From positions 1,054,001-1,118,000 of the forward strand of contig NZ_CP094824.1 of assembly GCF_025561425.1 (NCBI RefSeq): 64,000 nucleotides of DNA, written 5' to 3'. The notes under the pieces were generated by a model that was not told the origin of the DNA, made no database searches, and was given only the letters and a program-made list of their open reading frames with translations. The translations under genes were made by a program, and so were the position numbers. Below, piece after piece: positions 51,130-60,151 of the stretch (positions are counted from its first letter, which is position 1; each line of letters begins with the position of its first letter). Origin of the DNA: Mammaliicoccus sciuri (GTDB taxonomy: Bacteria; Bacillota; Bacilli; Staphylococcales; Staphylococcaceae).

Positions 51130-51945
51130 ATGGGGCTATTTAAGAATAAGAAGAATGAAATACCACAACCTAATTCAGAAGAAGTTCAATATAGAAGATA
51201 TCAACATTATTATCAAGAACCTGTACAGCCGAGAAAGAGGAAAAGAATTTCAAAGCTATTTGGTCTTGTAACAATACTTATTATACTTGCGATTGTTTTT
51301 TATTTAGCAGTTATGTATATGTGGTCAAGAACATCTGATGTTGATGATTTAGTTAAAATTGAAGATAAACAATCTTATGTTCAAGTTGAAGATATGCCTG
51401 ATTATACTAAAAATGCTTTTGTAGCAGTTGAAGATAAACGATTTTATGATCATGATGGAATTGACTTAAGAGGTGTATCACGTGCGCTTGCTGTAAGTTT
51501 GAAAAATGGAGAACTTACGCAAGGTGGTAGTACGATTACACAACAAGTCGTTAAAAACTATTTCTATACGAATGAAACGCAACTGACAAGAAAAGTGAAA
51601 GAGATGTTTGTGGCGAAACGTGTTGAAGATAAGTATAGTAAGAATGATATTTTGAGTTATTATGTCAATAATATCTATTTCGGTCAAAATAATTATACGA
51701 TTGAAGAAGCGGCAAATTACTACTTCGGTGCGACAGTCGATAAAAATAATCCAAACCTTCCTCAAGTAACTGTATTACAAAGTGCAATTTTAGCTAGTGT
51801 CGTAAATGCACCATCCAATTTCGATATTAATAATATTAGTGATAGTTATATGACACGTATCAAAACAACACTTGAAAAAATGAAACAACAGAATTATATT
51901 ACTGAATCAGAGTATACTGAAGCTATAAATGAATTAAATCAATAA
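51130..51945 (+). CDS. sgtB: Monofunctional peptidoglycan glycosyltransferase
   Basis: Polymerises lipid II into glycan strands. It has 271 residues: a cytoplasmic basic tail, one membrane helix (about 45-65), then a GT51 domain. The catalytic Glu is in VAVEDKRFYDHDGIDLRG (about 102), then GGSTITQQVVKNYF, KVKEMFVAKRVEDKYSK and YVNNIYFGQ. No transpeptidase domain. A TATAAT at 51092-51097 lies 32 bases upstream. In S. aureus this gene is in the VraR regulon, fitting the vra operon in this window. Confidence 0.93.
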   Translation: MGLFKNKKNEIPQPNSEEVQYRRYQHYYQEPVQPRKRKRISKLFGLVTILIILAIVFYLAVMYMWSRTSDVDDLVKIEDKQSYVQVEDMPDYTKNAFVAVEDKRFYDHDGIDLRGVSRALAVSLKNGELTQGGSTITQQVVKNYFYTNETQLTRKVKEMFVAKRVEDKYSKNDILSYYVNNIYFGQNNYTIEEAANYYFGATVDKNNPNLPQVTVLQSAILASVVNAPSNFDINNISDSYMTRIKTTLEKMKQQNYITESEYTEAINELNQ

Positions 51946-51946
51946 T

Positions 51947-51993
51947 AAACACACTGAGTTAAGAGATTAAACTTTTAAACTCAGTGTGTTTTA
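51947..51993. terminator. Terminator between sgtB and recX
   Basis: AAACACACTGAGTT pairs with AACTCAGTGTGTTT and is followed by TATT. Confidence 0.8.
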
Positions 51994-52027
51994 TTGTATC
52001 CTATATATATGTGTGGAGGGATGTAAA

Positions 52028-52831
52028 ATGCTTAAAATAACTAAACTTGAAGTACAAAAGAAAAACAAAGAACGTTTAAATTTATTTATTAATAATGAAT
52101 TTGAAATGGGTATTGATCAAGCAACATACATCTACTTTAATTTAAGAAAAGATTTAGAAATTACAAAAAGTAAGTTACAAGAAATTAAGGACTACGATCA
52201 ATATAGACAGGCACTTAATCAAGCGATTGTCTATTTATCACATAAAAAGCGTACGAAATATGAAGTAGAAAAATATTTAACAGACAAAGAATATGGCAGT
52301 GGCTTAATTGATAGAGTGATAGAATATTGTCAATCTAATAAATACATAGACCATAAAGATTATATTGAAAGTTTAAAAAACACCATTTTAAAAACAACGG
52401 ATAAAGGTCCTGATCATTTTGAAAGAGTTGCTAAAGAAAAAGGTATAGAACAAGATTTAGTATACGAATTCAAAGAAAAGTTTGAAATGGAAATGGCGGA
52501 AGATCGCATTCCGAATATCGCCAAAAAGATTATGCAAAAAAAGAAAGAACCTCCTAACCGTTTAAAGCAAACGATTGTCCAAACACTTCAACAAAGAGGC
52601 TATGCTTTTTCATTAATCAATGAACATCTAACAGATTTGAATATTGAACCGACATCTGATGATGTTGAAAATATTTTGATGAAAGATTTGGAAAAGGTAT
52701 ATAATAAATATCAAAAGAAATATAATGGATATGAACTTAAGTCACATGTTATTCAAGCACTCGTAAGAAAAGGGTATACATTTGAAATGATTAATGACAA
52801 ATTAGTAGAAAGTGGTATTGTAGATGAATAA
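52028..52831 (+). CDS. recX: Regulatory protein RecX
   Basis: Modulator of RecA filaments. It has 267 residues from ATG 52028 (GGAGGGATG before it); the frame extends further upstream without support. Several repeats of the RecX three-helix unit are visible, e.g. HKKRTKYEVEKYLTDKEY, then LKQTIVQTLQQRGYAFSLIN and KSHVIQALVRKGYTFEMIND. The long form is typical of staphylococci. Its last codons overlap yfhH by eight bases. Confidence 0.9.
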   Translation: MLKITKLEVQKKNKERLNLFINNEFEMGIDQATYIYFNLRKDLEITKSKLQEIKDYDQYRQALNQAIVYLSHKKRTKYEVEKYLTDKEYGSGLIDRVIEYCQSNKYIDHKDYIESLKNTILKTTDKGPDHFERVAKEKGIEQDLVYEFKEKFEMEMAEDRIPNIAKKIMQKKKEPPNRLKQTIVQTLQQRGYAFSLINEHLTDLNIEPTSDDVENILMKDLEKVYNKYQKKYNGYELKSHVIQALVRKGYTFEMINDKLVESGIVDE

Positions 52832-53141
52832 TGATAAAAAATTTGTTGAAATGACAGAATATGAACTTAAAAACGCAATTGCTGAATATCGCGAAAAGAT
52901 GAGAAAATCAGAAATGAGGGGTATACTAAATGAATATGAAGTATATAAGAGAAAAGCGCTCATAGCAGAAAGTTACCTTGTCGACACTTCAAAAATAGAA
53001 GTAGGTAAAGTATATGGCTTAATAGGTGACACACCTAGTTACTTTAAAGTAGAACGCATTAATGGTGTATTTGCTTGGGGATTTAGATTAAAAGGATCAA
53101 AAATTGAAGAAGGCATTCCTGTAAGTCTTCTACAACTATAA
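52824..53141 (+). CDS. yfhH: YfhH family protein
   Basis: 105 residues: a helical N-terminal half and an SH3-like beta C-terminal half (EVGKVYGLIGDTPSYFKVERINGVFAWGFRL is split over about 61-91). The family accompanies recX in B. subtilis and staphylococci; no function is known. It overlaps recX and precedes the TagH-like gene by 12 bases. Confidence 0.85.
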   Translation: MNNDKKFVEMTEYELKNAIAEYREKMRKSEMRGILNEYEVYKRKALIAESYLVDTSKIEVGKVYGLIGDTPSYFKVERINGVFAWGFRLKGSKIEEGIPVSLLQL

Positions 53142-53153
53142 TGGTGGTGCAGA

Positions 53154-54701
53154 ATGACACAGCAAATATTACTAAGAGTTGTTAACGCAACTAAATATTA
53201 TTATATAAGTAAAGAACAGAATAAATTTAAATCATTATTTAAGTTAAAGCACCTTAATAAAGACATTGTACTTAAAAATGTTACCGTGCATCTTTATAGA
53301 GGCGAAGTGCTAGGCATTATCGGCGATGATCAGTCTGGTAAAGAAATGATCAGTAAATTAATGATTAAAGAAGTTGCACCTAATTTAGGTAAAGTAACAA
53401 ACCATGCCCAAACATTTTTAGCGGATGTTAGACATAAAGCTGATGATCATCAAACATTAAATGAAATGATTATTCGTACTTTGAGTTTATCCGGTGTAGA
53501 AATTAGAGACATTACGACGATTCAAAGACAAATATTAAGCTTTGCTAAATTATCGGATAAAGCTTCAAAGACGTGCCAAGATATTAATGAAGCGGAATAT
53601 GCTCAGTTGTTAGTTAGTATAGCTAAATATATGAGACCGACTGTTGCAATTTTTACTAACATCATTCAATACTTAGACGAATCATTTCAAAAGAAGTTCC
53701 ATGAATTTTTAAATGAACAAAAAGAATATGATCGTGCAGCTGTCGTAATTGATGACCATATACACTCAATTGAGAAGATGAGTAACTATCTTATCTGGTT
53801 AACTTATGGACAAGTTAGAAAAGAAGGCACCGTTAAAGAAGTGCTAAGTCACTACCGAGAATACCATAAGAAATATAATCAAATTCAAGATAAAGACCAA
53901 AAAGAACTTTACGATCTTAAATGGAGGATGGCTCAACAAGAACTTCCTATAGCGCATGGCGAAGGTTATAAAAGAATGCGTAAATATCAATACGGTAGAG
54001 TGCCGAAATCTGTTGAGAAAATGATATTTTATGGCTTTACGTTTATCTTTGGTGCTACATTAGCAGCGCTATTTATGTTTATAGGTGTCGGGAGTTCTCC
54101 TACAGAAAAAGAAGTTACATCAAAACAGGTCATCACAACAAATAGTGAACCTAAATACATAGATAAGTCAGCTTATGTCCTATCGCTGAAACATGATACA
54201 GAACTCACACCTTCGTCCAAAAGCTCAAAGTTGAAATTACCTCAATATAGTTTTGTAGATGTAACAGGTGAAAATCAATCTAATTATAGACTTGAAGTAG
54301 ATGACAAGACTTATATCTCTAAGAAGAATAACTTGTACTTTTTCAATCCGGCAGGACTATATGAAGACGTTGATTGGTCAGATTTAGAAGATTATGTTGA
54401 TGATAGTTATTTAAATTATATTGATTTTTATAACAGTTTTATGCATAAATCACATAAGAAAGTTTCCGAAACGATCACAGCTGATAAAGCAAACCGATTT
54501 AATGAACAAATGGAAGGCCAAAAAGTACATATGGTTTTCGACAGTGATAATCAACTAACTGGTTTTACATTTGATATGAAAAACAAAGCTAAATTAGTTA
54601 AGAAATATAATATTACAAGTGACAATTGGGTTGTTAAATCAAGAGACGGTTTTATGATAACAGACTTAGCAGAAAACAAATGGATTTTTATACAATTATA
54701 G
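53154..54701 (+). CDS. TagH-like ABC ATPase-fold protein with degenerate nucleotide-binding motifs
   Basis: 515 residues: an ABC ATPase-like domain (about 1-230), a membrane helix (about 288-311, IFYGFTFIFGATLAALFMFI) and a 200-residue outer domain, the plan of the teichoic acid exporter subunit TagH. The active site is eroded: Walker A reads GDDQSGKE (57-64; final S/T replaced by E, and Q for G), the LSGGQ signature is not recognisable, and the Walker B place reads TVAIFTNIIQ without Asp-Glu. It probably cannot hydrolyse ATP. It is next to a TagG-like permease. Similar genes exist in other staphylococci, as far as I recall. Confidence 0.75.
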   Translation: MTQQILLRVVNATKYYYISKEQNKFKSLFKLKHLNKDIVLKNVTVHLYRGEVLGIIGDDQSGKEMISKLMIKEVAPNLGKVTNHAQTFLADVRHKADDHQTLNEMIIRTLSLSGVEIRDITTIQRQILSFAKLSDKASKTCQDINEAEYAQLLVSIAKYMRPTVAIFTNIIQYLDESFQKKFHEFLNEQKEYDRAAVVIDDHIHSIEKMSNYLIWLTYGQVRKEGTVKEVLSHYREYHKKYNQIQDKDQKELYDLKWRMAQQELPIAHGEGYKRMRKYQYGRVPKSVEKMIFYGFTFIFGATLAALFMFIGVGSSPTEKEVTSKQVITTNSEPKYIDKSAYVLSLKHDTELTPSSKSSKLKLPQYSFVDVTGENQSNYRLEVDDKTYISKKNNLYFFNPAGLYEDVDWSDLEDYVDDSYLNYIDFYNSFMHKSHKKVSETITADKANRFNEQMEGQKVHMVFDSDNQLTGFTFDMKNKAKLVKKYNITSDNWVVKSRDGFMITDLAENKWIFIQL

Positions 54702-54710
54702 GAGGTCAAT

Positions 54711-55481
54711 ATGAACGAATTATTTGAACAACATATTAAACATTTTCCACATATGCTTAAATATTGCTTCTATGAAGTTAAAACTCATTATAAATATTAT
54801 GTTTCTGCTTTTGCTATCATGTTAGTATTATTGATTTTCACATATTTAAAGTTATGGTTTACTGATGCGATAGATGTACAACAATCAACGTCTTATTATA
54901 AGTTGATTGGCTTTTTCGCTTACATGTGGGTCTTTTTATCACTTTTTAATTCTGAAAAGACAGTCAGAAAACAAGGGGCACTTTATAATAGATTATCAGT
55001 ACCGTACTATGTTGGTGCTTCTTCACAAGTATTTTTAACGATGATCATATTCTTGATTGTTGTAACGCTTACTGGGATTGTTTCAACATTTTCGACATCA
55101 AATTTAATCGAAATTAACCATTTAGGATTTTTCTATTATTTAGTGATGGCATACATATTACTTGTACCAGTAGCATCGATTATTGGCGTGTTTGGTAAAT
55201 ATGTCTATTCAGCTCGGTTTATTGTTTTCGGATTATTGATTGTATTATTATTTGTCGTACCGATATTGTACGTACCTAATAATATGTATGCAGTTTGGGT
55301 CAATGTCCTAAAACTCAATCCATTATTCTATATTATTAATGGGTTCCAACAATCAATGGTGTTAGGTAACGCATCCGTTACGAATTTGCCATATCATATT
55401 CTGTTCTATTTTGAAGTAGCATTTATCTATTTAGCTTGGATTAATATTAATAAAGCTTATAAAACTGAATACTTTAAATAA
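54711..55481 (+). CDS. TagG-like ABC-2 type membrane permease
   Basis: 256 residues with six hydrophobic segments and an N-terminal cytoplasmic stretch (NELFEQHIKHFPHMLKYCFYEVKTHYKYY), the ABC-2 permease plan seen in polysaccharide and teichoic acid exporters. LNPLFYIINGFQQSMVLGN resembles the conserved end of that family. Nine bases after the TagH-like gene, with GGAGG before ATG, so they form a pair. Substrate unknown; the true teichoic acid TagGH is probably elsewhere. Confidence 0.78.
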   Translation: MNELFEQHIKHFPHMLKYCFYEVKTHYKYYVSAFAIMLVLLIFTYLKLWFTDAIDVQQSTSYYKLIGFFAYMWVFLSLFNSEKTVRKQGALYNRLSVPYYVGASSQVFLTMIIFLIVVTLTGIVSTFSTSNLIEINHLGFFYYLVMAYILLVPVASIIGVFGKYVYSARFIVFGLLIVLLFVVPILYVPNNMYAVWVNVLKLNPLFYIINGFQQSMVLGNASVTNLPYHILFYFEVAFIYLAWININKAYKTEYFK

Positions 55482-55525
55482 ACAAATAAGGCTGAGACGA
55501 TTTAATCGTCTCAGCCTTATTTGTT
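55481..55525. terminator. Bidirectional terminator
   Basis: AACAAATAAGGCTGAGACGA pairs perfectly with TCGTCTCAGCCTTATTTGTT around TTTAA, between convergent genes. Confidence 0.92.
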
Positions 55526-55528
55526 TTG

Positions 55529-56503
55529 TTATGCTTCAAGTTTTTTCATTAATTTCTCTTCAGTAAATACCCAGCCGATATATGAGTTTGTCACTTTCAT
55601 ATCATCATCTAAATGTAGTATAGCTACAAATGGGTAATGACCATTCTTCAAATATCTTAAATCAATAAATCTTAGTTCTGTTGTTTTTTTATCTATTCTT
55701 GTAACTTCCCATCGATAAATAGAACTGAAACTTAAGAAAGATCTTAAATTCTCATCATATTTAGCATAAGCCATTATATGGTCATTCGGGAATGCTTGTC
55801 TTTTGAATACATCATTAAATGCTACGTTACGACCATAACTGCGCCCAACATAATCATGTGTTTCAGTTTGAATGGCAATTCGCCATTCCATAAATCGTAT
55901 TGTGGGTGCAACAAATATTTTAACGGGATTATCTTCTTGTTGTATTTGTTTTAAAGCTTGGTCTTTTATCGCTTTTTGTAATATGAATCGAACAATATAA
56001 TAGAATATTAACAAGAAGTATAATGTACCAAAGGCAATGCCAGCATTAACACCGAGTGTCCAGAACAGTATGGCAACTAAGTGTGCTACAAAAATAATGG
56101 GGTCGAACGTATTAATGATACTTAATTGAATCCATTTATTAGATATCGGTCTAAGCGCCTGTGTACCATATGAATTAAAAATATCTACAAAAACATGAAA
56201 GAATACGGCAAATTGCGTCCATAACCAAATATGCAAGACATCAACTCCTGGAAAGATAACGAATATTAGAAACGTTAATATTAAAGGCCATAATAATGTA
56301 AAAGGTATAGAATGTGTTATACCTCTATGGTTTTTTACATATATCGCATTATTTTTTAATTTTAATACTGTATCAATATCAGGTATTTGTGATCCAACCA
56401 TTATACCAGTTGCCACTGCAGCAAATGTAGGTGTAACATGTGGATCTAATGTCGCAAGACCAGTTAACGCAACACCCATAACAACGTGTGTACCAGTATC
56501 CAT
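55529..56503 (-). CDS. YfhP-like membrane-bound metal-dependent hydrolase (DUF457/YdjM type)
   Basis: 324 residues with four to five membrane segments. Histidine/aspartate motifs: GTHVVMGVALTG at the N-terminus, SQIPDIDTVLK, and KNHRGITHSIPF, the YdjM family metal-site pattern. Then FFHVFVDIFNSYGTQALRPIS and a soluble C-terminal part. B. subtilis YfhP lies near mutY and yfhH as here. Start is ATG 56503 after GTGGTG; an upstream GTG is rejected. Substrate unknown. Confidence 0.85.
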   Translation of the reverse strand: MDTGTHVVMGVALTGLATLDPHVTPTFAAVATGIMVGSQIPDIDTVLKLKNNAIYVKNHRGITHSIPFTLLWPLILTFLIFVIFPGVDVLHIWLWTQFAVFFHVFVDIFNSYGTQALRPISNKWIQLSIINTFDPIIFVAHLVAILFWTLGVNAGIAFGTLYFLLIFYYIVRFILQKAIKDQALKQIQQEDNPVKIFVAPTIRFMEWRIAIQTETHDYVGRSYGRNVAFNDVFKRQAFPNDHIMAYAKYDENLRSFLSFSSIYRWEVTRIDKKTTELRFIDLRYLKNGHYPFVAILHLDDDMKVTNSYIGWVFTEEKLMKKLEA

Positions 56504-56595
56504 AAAAATCACCACTTTACTTTAATCTATATGATATATATTATATAGCATATGCATAGTAATCTGAAGCAATTCACAAGAAAGTAGTGTCATAA

Positions 56596-57627
56596 ATGAT
56601 AGAAACGAAACAATTTAAAGACGATTTGCTTAATTGGTTCCATAAAAATAAACGACAAATGCCATGGAGAGAAACATCAAATCCATATTATATTTGGTTA
56701 AGTGAAGTAATGTTGCAACAAACACAGGTTAATACGGTTCGACCATATTACAAAGCATTTATTGAGCGTTTCCCAACTATAGAAAGTTTGAGTGAAGTAA
56801 ACGAAGAAGATGTACTTAAATATTGGGAAGGTTTAGGTTATTATTCTAGGGTTAGAAATTTTCAAGAAGCGGTTAAAGAAGTTCACCGTAGTTATCACGG
56901 AGTAGTACCAGATAACCCTGATGATTTTAAAAAGTTAAAAGGTGTTGGACCATATACAAATGCAGCAGTTATGAGTATCGTGCATAATCATCCGATACCA
57001 GCAGTTGATGGTAATGTGTTAAGAGTGTGGAGTAGATTGACTGGTAATGACAGTGATATAGGTGCCCCGAAGACTAAAAAAATATATGAAGATGAATTAC
57101 AGCCATTTGTAGAAGAACATTCAGGAGATTTTAATCAAGCAATGATGGAATTAGGAGCAACCATTTGTACACCTAAAAAGACTTTGTGTATTATGTGCCC
57201 TGTTCAAAAACATTGTTATGCATTTGCTAATGGTATAGTGGATGAATTACCGGTTAAAAAGAAAAAAATAAAGAAAAAGACAATTGATTTTAACGTATTA
57301 TATATCACGAATCGTTCTGGAGAGATATTAGTACGCCAAAGAGATACGAAATTATTAAATGGCATGTGGGAGTTTCCAATGTTTGAGGCTGATGAAAGTA
57401 TACACAGCATTGAAGAAGCATTAGATGCAGTCATTGATATTAATCAAACGCCTGAATTTACGACTAAGCATGTTTTTACACATATGACATGGAATATGAA
57501 TGTGTACCGAGCGCATACTCAAAAAAGCGCATTTGATTACCCATATAAATGGATTAAAAAAGAAGAAAAAGACCAGTTATCATTTTCAACATCTATGAGC
57601 AAGATTTTTAATCAACTCAATGGATAA
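56596..57627 (+). CDS. mutY: A/G-specific adenine glycosylase
   Basis: Removes adenine mispaired with 8-oxoguanine. It has 343 residues. Catalytic Glu is in WLSEVMLQQTQV (about 37). The helix-hairpin-helix LKGVGPYTNAAVMSI is followed by catalytic Asp in PAVDGNVLRVWSR. The [4Fe-4S] cysteines have spacing C-x6-C-x2-C-x5-C (CTPKKTLCIMCPVQKHC). A C-terminal NUDIX-like domain begins at about 230. The ribosome site is weak (AAAGTAGTG). Confidence 0.96.
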   Translation: MIETKQFKDDLLNWFHKNKRQMPWRETSNPYYIWLSEVMLQQTQVNTVRPYYKAFIERFPTIESLSEVNEEDVLKYWEGLGYYSRVRNFQEAVKEVHRSYHGVVPDNPDDFKKLKGVGPYTNAAVMSIVHNHPIPAVDGNVLRVWSRLTGNDSDIGAPKTKKIYEDELQPFVEEHSGDFNQAMMELGATICTPKKTLCIMCPVQKHCYAFANGIVDELPVKKKKIKKKTIDFNVLYITNRSGEILVRQRDTKLLNGMWEFPMFEADESIHSIEEALDAVIDINQTPEFTTKHVFTHMTWNMNVYRAHTQKSAFDYPYKWIKKEEKDQLSFSTSMSKIFNQLNG

Positions 57628-57706
57628 TGATAAGAAACATAATTTTAGCTTATTTATTTAAATATGATATAATAACTTGGTAAATATTTAAAAGGTGGTG
57701 TGGAAC

Positions 57707-58255
57707 ATGGTCAAAGAATCCATACCAAAAGAAGGCCAAGTAATTAAAATACAAAGTTATAAGCATGATGGTAATATACATCGTGTGTGGTCTGAAACAA
57801 CAATTCTTAAAGGTACGAGTCATGTTATTATCGGTGGGAATAATCGTACACTCGTAACAGAAAGTGATGGTAGAACTTGGGTAACAAGGGAACCAGCGAT
57901 TGTTTATTTCCATTCAGAATATTGGTTTAACGTCATTTGTATGTTCCGCGAAGACGGTGTTTATTATTATTGTAATTTATCATCACCATTTGTTTGTGAT
58001 GAAGAAGCGATTAAATATATCGATTATGATTTAGACATTAAAGTTTATCCAAGCGGCAAGTATCATTTGTTGGATGAAGATGAGTATAAACAACATATGA
58101 AACAAATGAATTATCCTAAAGACATTGATGTAATACTTAGAAGAAATGTTGATATTCTACAACAATGGATTGAACGCAAGAAAGGACCATTTGCGCCAGA
58201 CTTTATTAAAGTTTGGCAAGAAAGATTTCATTCAATTGATAGACGTAATTCTTGA
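57707..58255 (+). CDS. ntdP: Nucleoside tri-/diphosphate phosphatase NtdP (DUF402)
   Basis: 182 residues of the DUF402 family, whose S. aureus member hydrolyses nucleoside di- and triphosphates. Typical stretches: [67 protein letters not shown] (spread over about 85-115) with the metal-binding Asp residues, and [13 protein letters not shown] 57707 is chosen over the GTG at 57695, which is part of the AAAGGTGGTG site. Confidence 0.9.
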   Translation: MVKESIPKEGQVIKIQSYKHDGNIHRVWSETTILKGTSHVIIGGNNRTLVTESDGRTWVTREPAIVYFHSEYWFNVICMFREDGVYYYCNLSSPFVCDEEAIKYIDYDLDIKVYPSGKYHLLDEDEYKQHMKQMNYPKDIDVILRRNVDILQQWIERKKGPFAPDFIKVWQERFHSIDRRNS

Positions 58256-58269
58256 GAATGAAAATATCA

Positions 58270-58296
58270 CAGCCTAGCTAAAGCTAGGCTGTTTCG
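58270..58296 (+). terminator. Terminator after ntdP
   Basis: CAGCCTAG / CTAGGCTG stem with loop CTAAAG and tail TTTCGTTT. Confidence 0.75.
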
Positions 58297-58322
58297 TTTG
58301 GACTAAGATTGGGGGAACAATA

Positions 58323-60085
58323 ATGATTAAAAGGTATTTACAATTCGTAAAACCATACAAATGGCATATTGTAGGTACGATTATCATTGGAATTTTAAAA
58401 TTTGGTATCCCGTTATTACTTCCATTACTGATTAAATATGTAATCGATGATGTAATTAATAATGGCGCACTATCAATTGGAGAAAAAACAGAAAAATTAA
58501 CATATGCAATGTTAATTATGGGATTCATATTTGTTGTACTAAGACCACCTATAGAATATTTCAGACAATATTTAGCACAATGGACATCTAATAAAATTCT
58601 GTATGATATTCGTAAAAAATTATACACTCACTTACAGGCATTAAGTTCAAGATTTTATGCGAATAATAAAGCAGGGGAAGTTATATCAAGAGTGATTAAT
58701 GACGTTGAACAAACTAAAGACTTTATCCTTACAGGACTTATGAAGGTTTGGTTAGATTTAGTGACAATCGTCATCGCATTAAGTATTATGTTTGTTTTAG
58801 ATATTAAATTAACATTTACGGCAATTGCGATTTTCCCAGTATTTATATTTAGTATTTATTACTTCTTCGGAAAATTACGAAGTTTAACGAGAAGAAGATC
58901 GCAAAGTTTAGCAGAACTTCAAGGATTTCTTCATGAACGTGTTTCAGGGATGTCTGTTATAAAAAGTTTTGCTATAGAAAAAAATGAAGAAAAACGATTT
59001 GATAAAAGGAACCAAAACTTCTTAACTAAAGCAACCAAAACTTCTTAACTAAAGCAACTGATCATACGAAATGGAATGCCAAATCATTTGCAGTTATTAA
59101 TACAGTTACAGATATTGGTCCGTTATTGGTAGTAGGTATCGGTGGTTTTCTTGTTATTCAAGGGAATTTAACTGTTGGGACATTAGCAGCATTTGTAGCA
59201 TATCTTGAACAGTTATACGGACCTTTAAGAAGATTGGTTTCATCATCTACAACTTTAACGCAAAGTATCGCTTCAATGGACAGAGTATTTCATTTGTTTG
59301 ATGAAAAATATGATGTCAAAAATGAAGATGACGCACAAGACATTGTCATTAAAGAAGGGCACATTACGTTTAATGACGTATCATTTAAATATAATGATTA
59401 TGAAGATGAAGTGCTTAAACATATTAACTTAGATATTAATAAAGGTGAAACGGTCGCATTTGTAGGTATGAGTGGTGGCGGTAAATCAACACTTATTAGT
59501 TTACTGCCTAGATTCTATGATGTGACAAAAGGTTGCATTAGTATTGATAATCATAACGTTAAAGATTTCACAACTGAAAGCCTAAGAAATCAAGTTGGTA
59601 TGGTTGAACAAGATAATATTTTATTCTCTGATTCTATTAAAGAAAATATTTTATTAGGTAAACCAGATGCATCTGACGAAGAAGTTATAGAGGCAAGTAA
59701 AAAAGCGAATGCACATGACTTTATTATGTCATTACCAAATGGTTATGATACAGAAGTCGGCGAACGTGGTGTGAAATTATCAGGTGGACAAAAGCAAAGA
59801 GTTTCTATTGCGAGAATATTCTTGAATAACCCTCCTGTATTAGTACTTGGTGAAGCGACGAGTGCACTTGATTTAGAAAGTGAAAAAATCATCCAAGATG
59901 CGCTTGAAATATTAAGTACTGAAAGAACGACTTTAATAGTTGCGCATAGATTATCAACGATTACACATGCAGATAAAATAGTTGTTATTCAAAATGGACA
60001 AATTGAAGAAGTTGGTTCACACAAAGAATTAATGGCAGCACAAGGAAGTTATTACAACTTATATAATATTCAATCGTTCGGGTAA
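58323..60085 (+). pseudogene. Broken Sav1866-type multidrug ABC exporter
   Basis: A half-transporter with membrane and ATPase domains on one chain, split by a frameshift. The first ORF (58323-59048, 241 residues) holds four or five of six helices. The rest (59126-60085) has the last helices and an ATPase domain with GMSGGGKST and LSGGQKQR. The break is a 23-bp exact tandem duplication (59010-59032 and 59033-59055). Removing one copy restores the frame through [12 protein letters not shown]. The Walker B aspartate is also replaced: [12 protein letters not shown] instead of LDEATSALD. Its neighbours are ntdP upstream and the GltS-like gene downstream. Confidence 0.88.
59010..59055 (+). repeat. 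23-bp tandem duplication inside the ABC exporter gene
   Basis: Two identical 23-bp copies beginning AACCAAAACTTC and ending ACTAAAGC, directly adjacent. As 23 is not a multiple of three, it shifts the frame and gives a TAA eight codons into the second reading. Confidence 0.95.
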
Positions 60086-60108
60086 AATTACAACGCCCCC
60101 TCATTCTA

Positions 60109-60117
60109 TGCTATTAT
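60109..60117 (+). promoter_or_regulatory. Extended -10 promoter of the GltS-like gene
   Basis: TGCTATTAT, 35 bases before the ATG at 60152. It is flanked by CCCCCTCA (60096-60103) and its complement TGAGGGGG (60137-60144), the latter overlapping the ribosome site. Confidence 0.45.
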
Positions 60118-60151
60118 TAATTTAATAGAGATAGACTGAGGGGGAATTTTT

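Noticed and set aside
58990-59060. Programmed frameshift in the ABC exporter
   Set aside because: The shift is fully explained by an exact 23-bp duplication; there is no slippery heptamer and the family is not frameshifted elsewhere.
60096-60144. CCCCCTCA / TGAGGGGG hairpin masking the ribosome site of the GltS-like gene
   Set aside because: The extended -10 at 60109-60117 lies between the arms, so the left arm would not be in the transcript; it could still be an operator, but nothing supports that.
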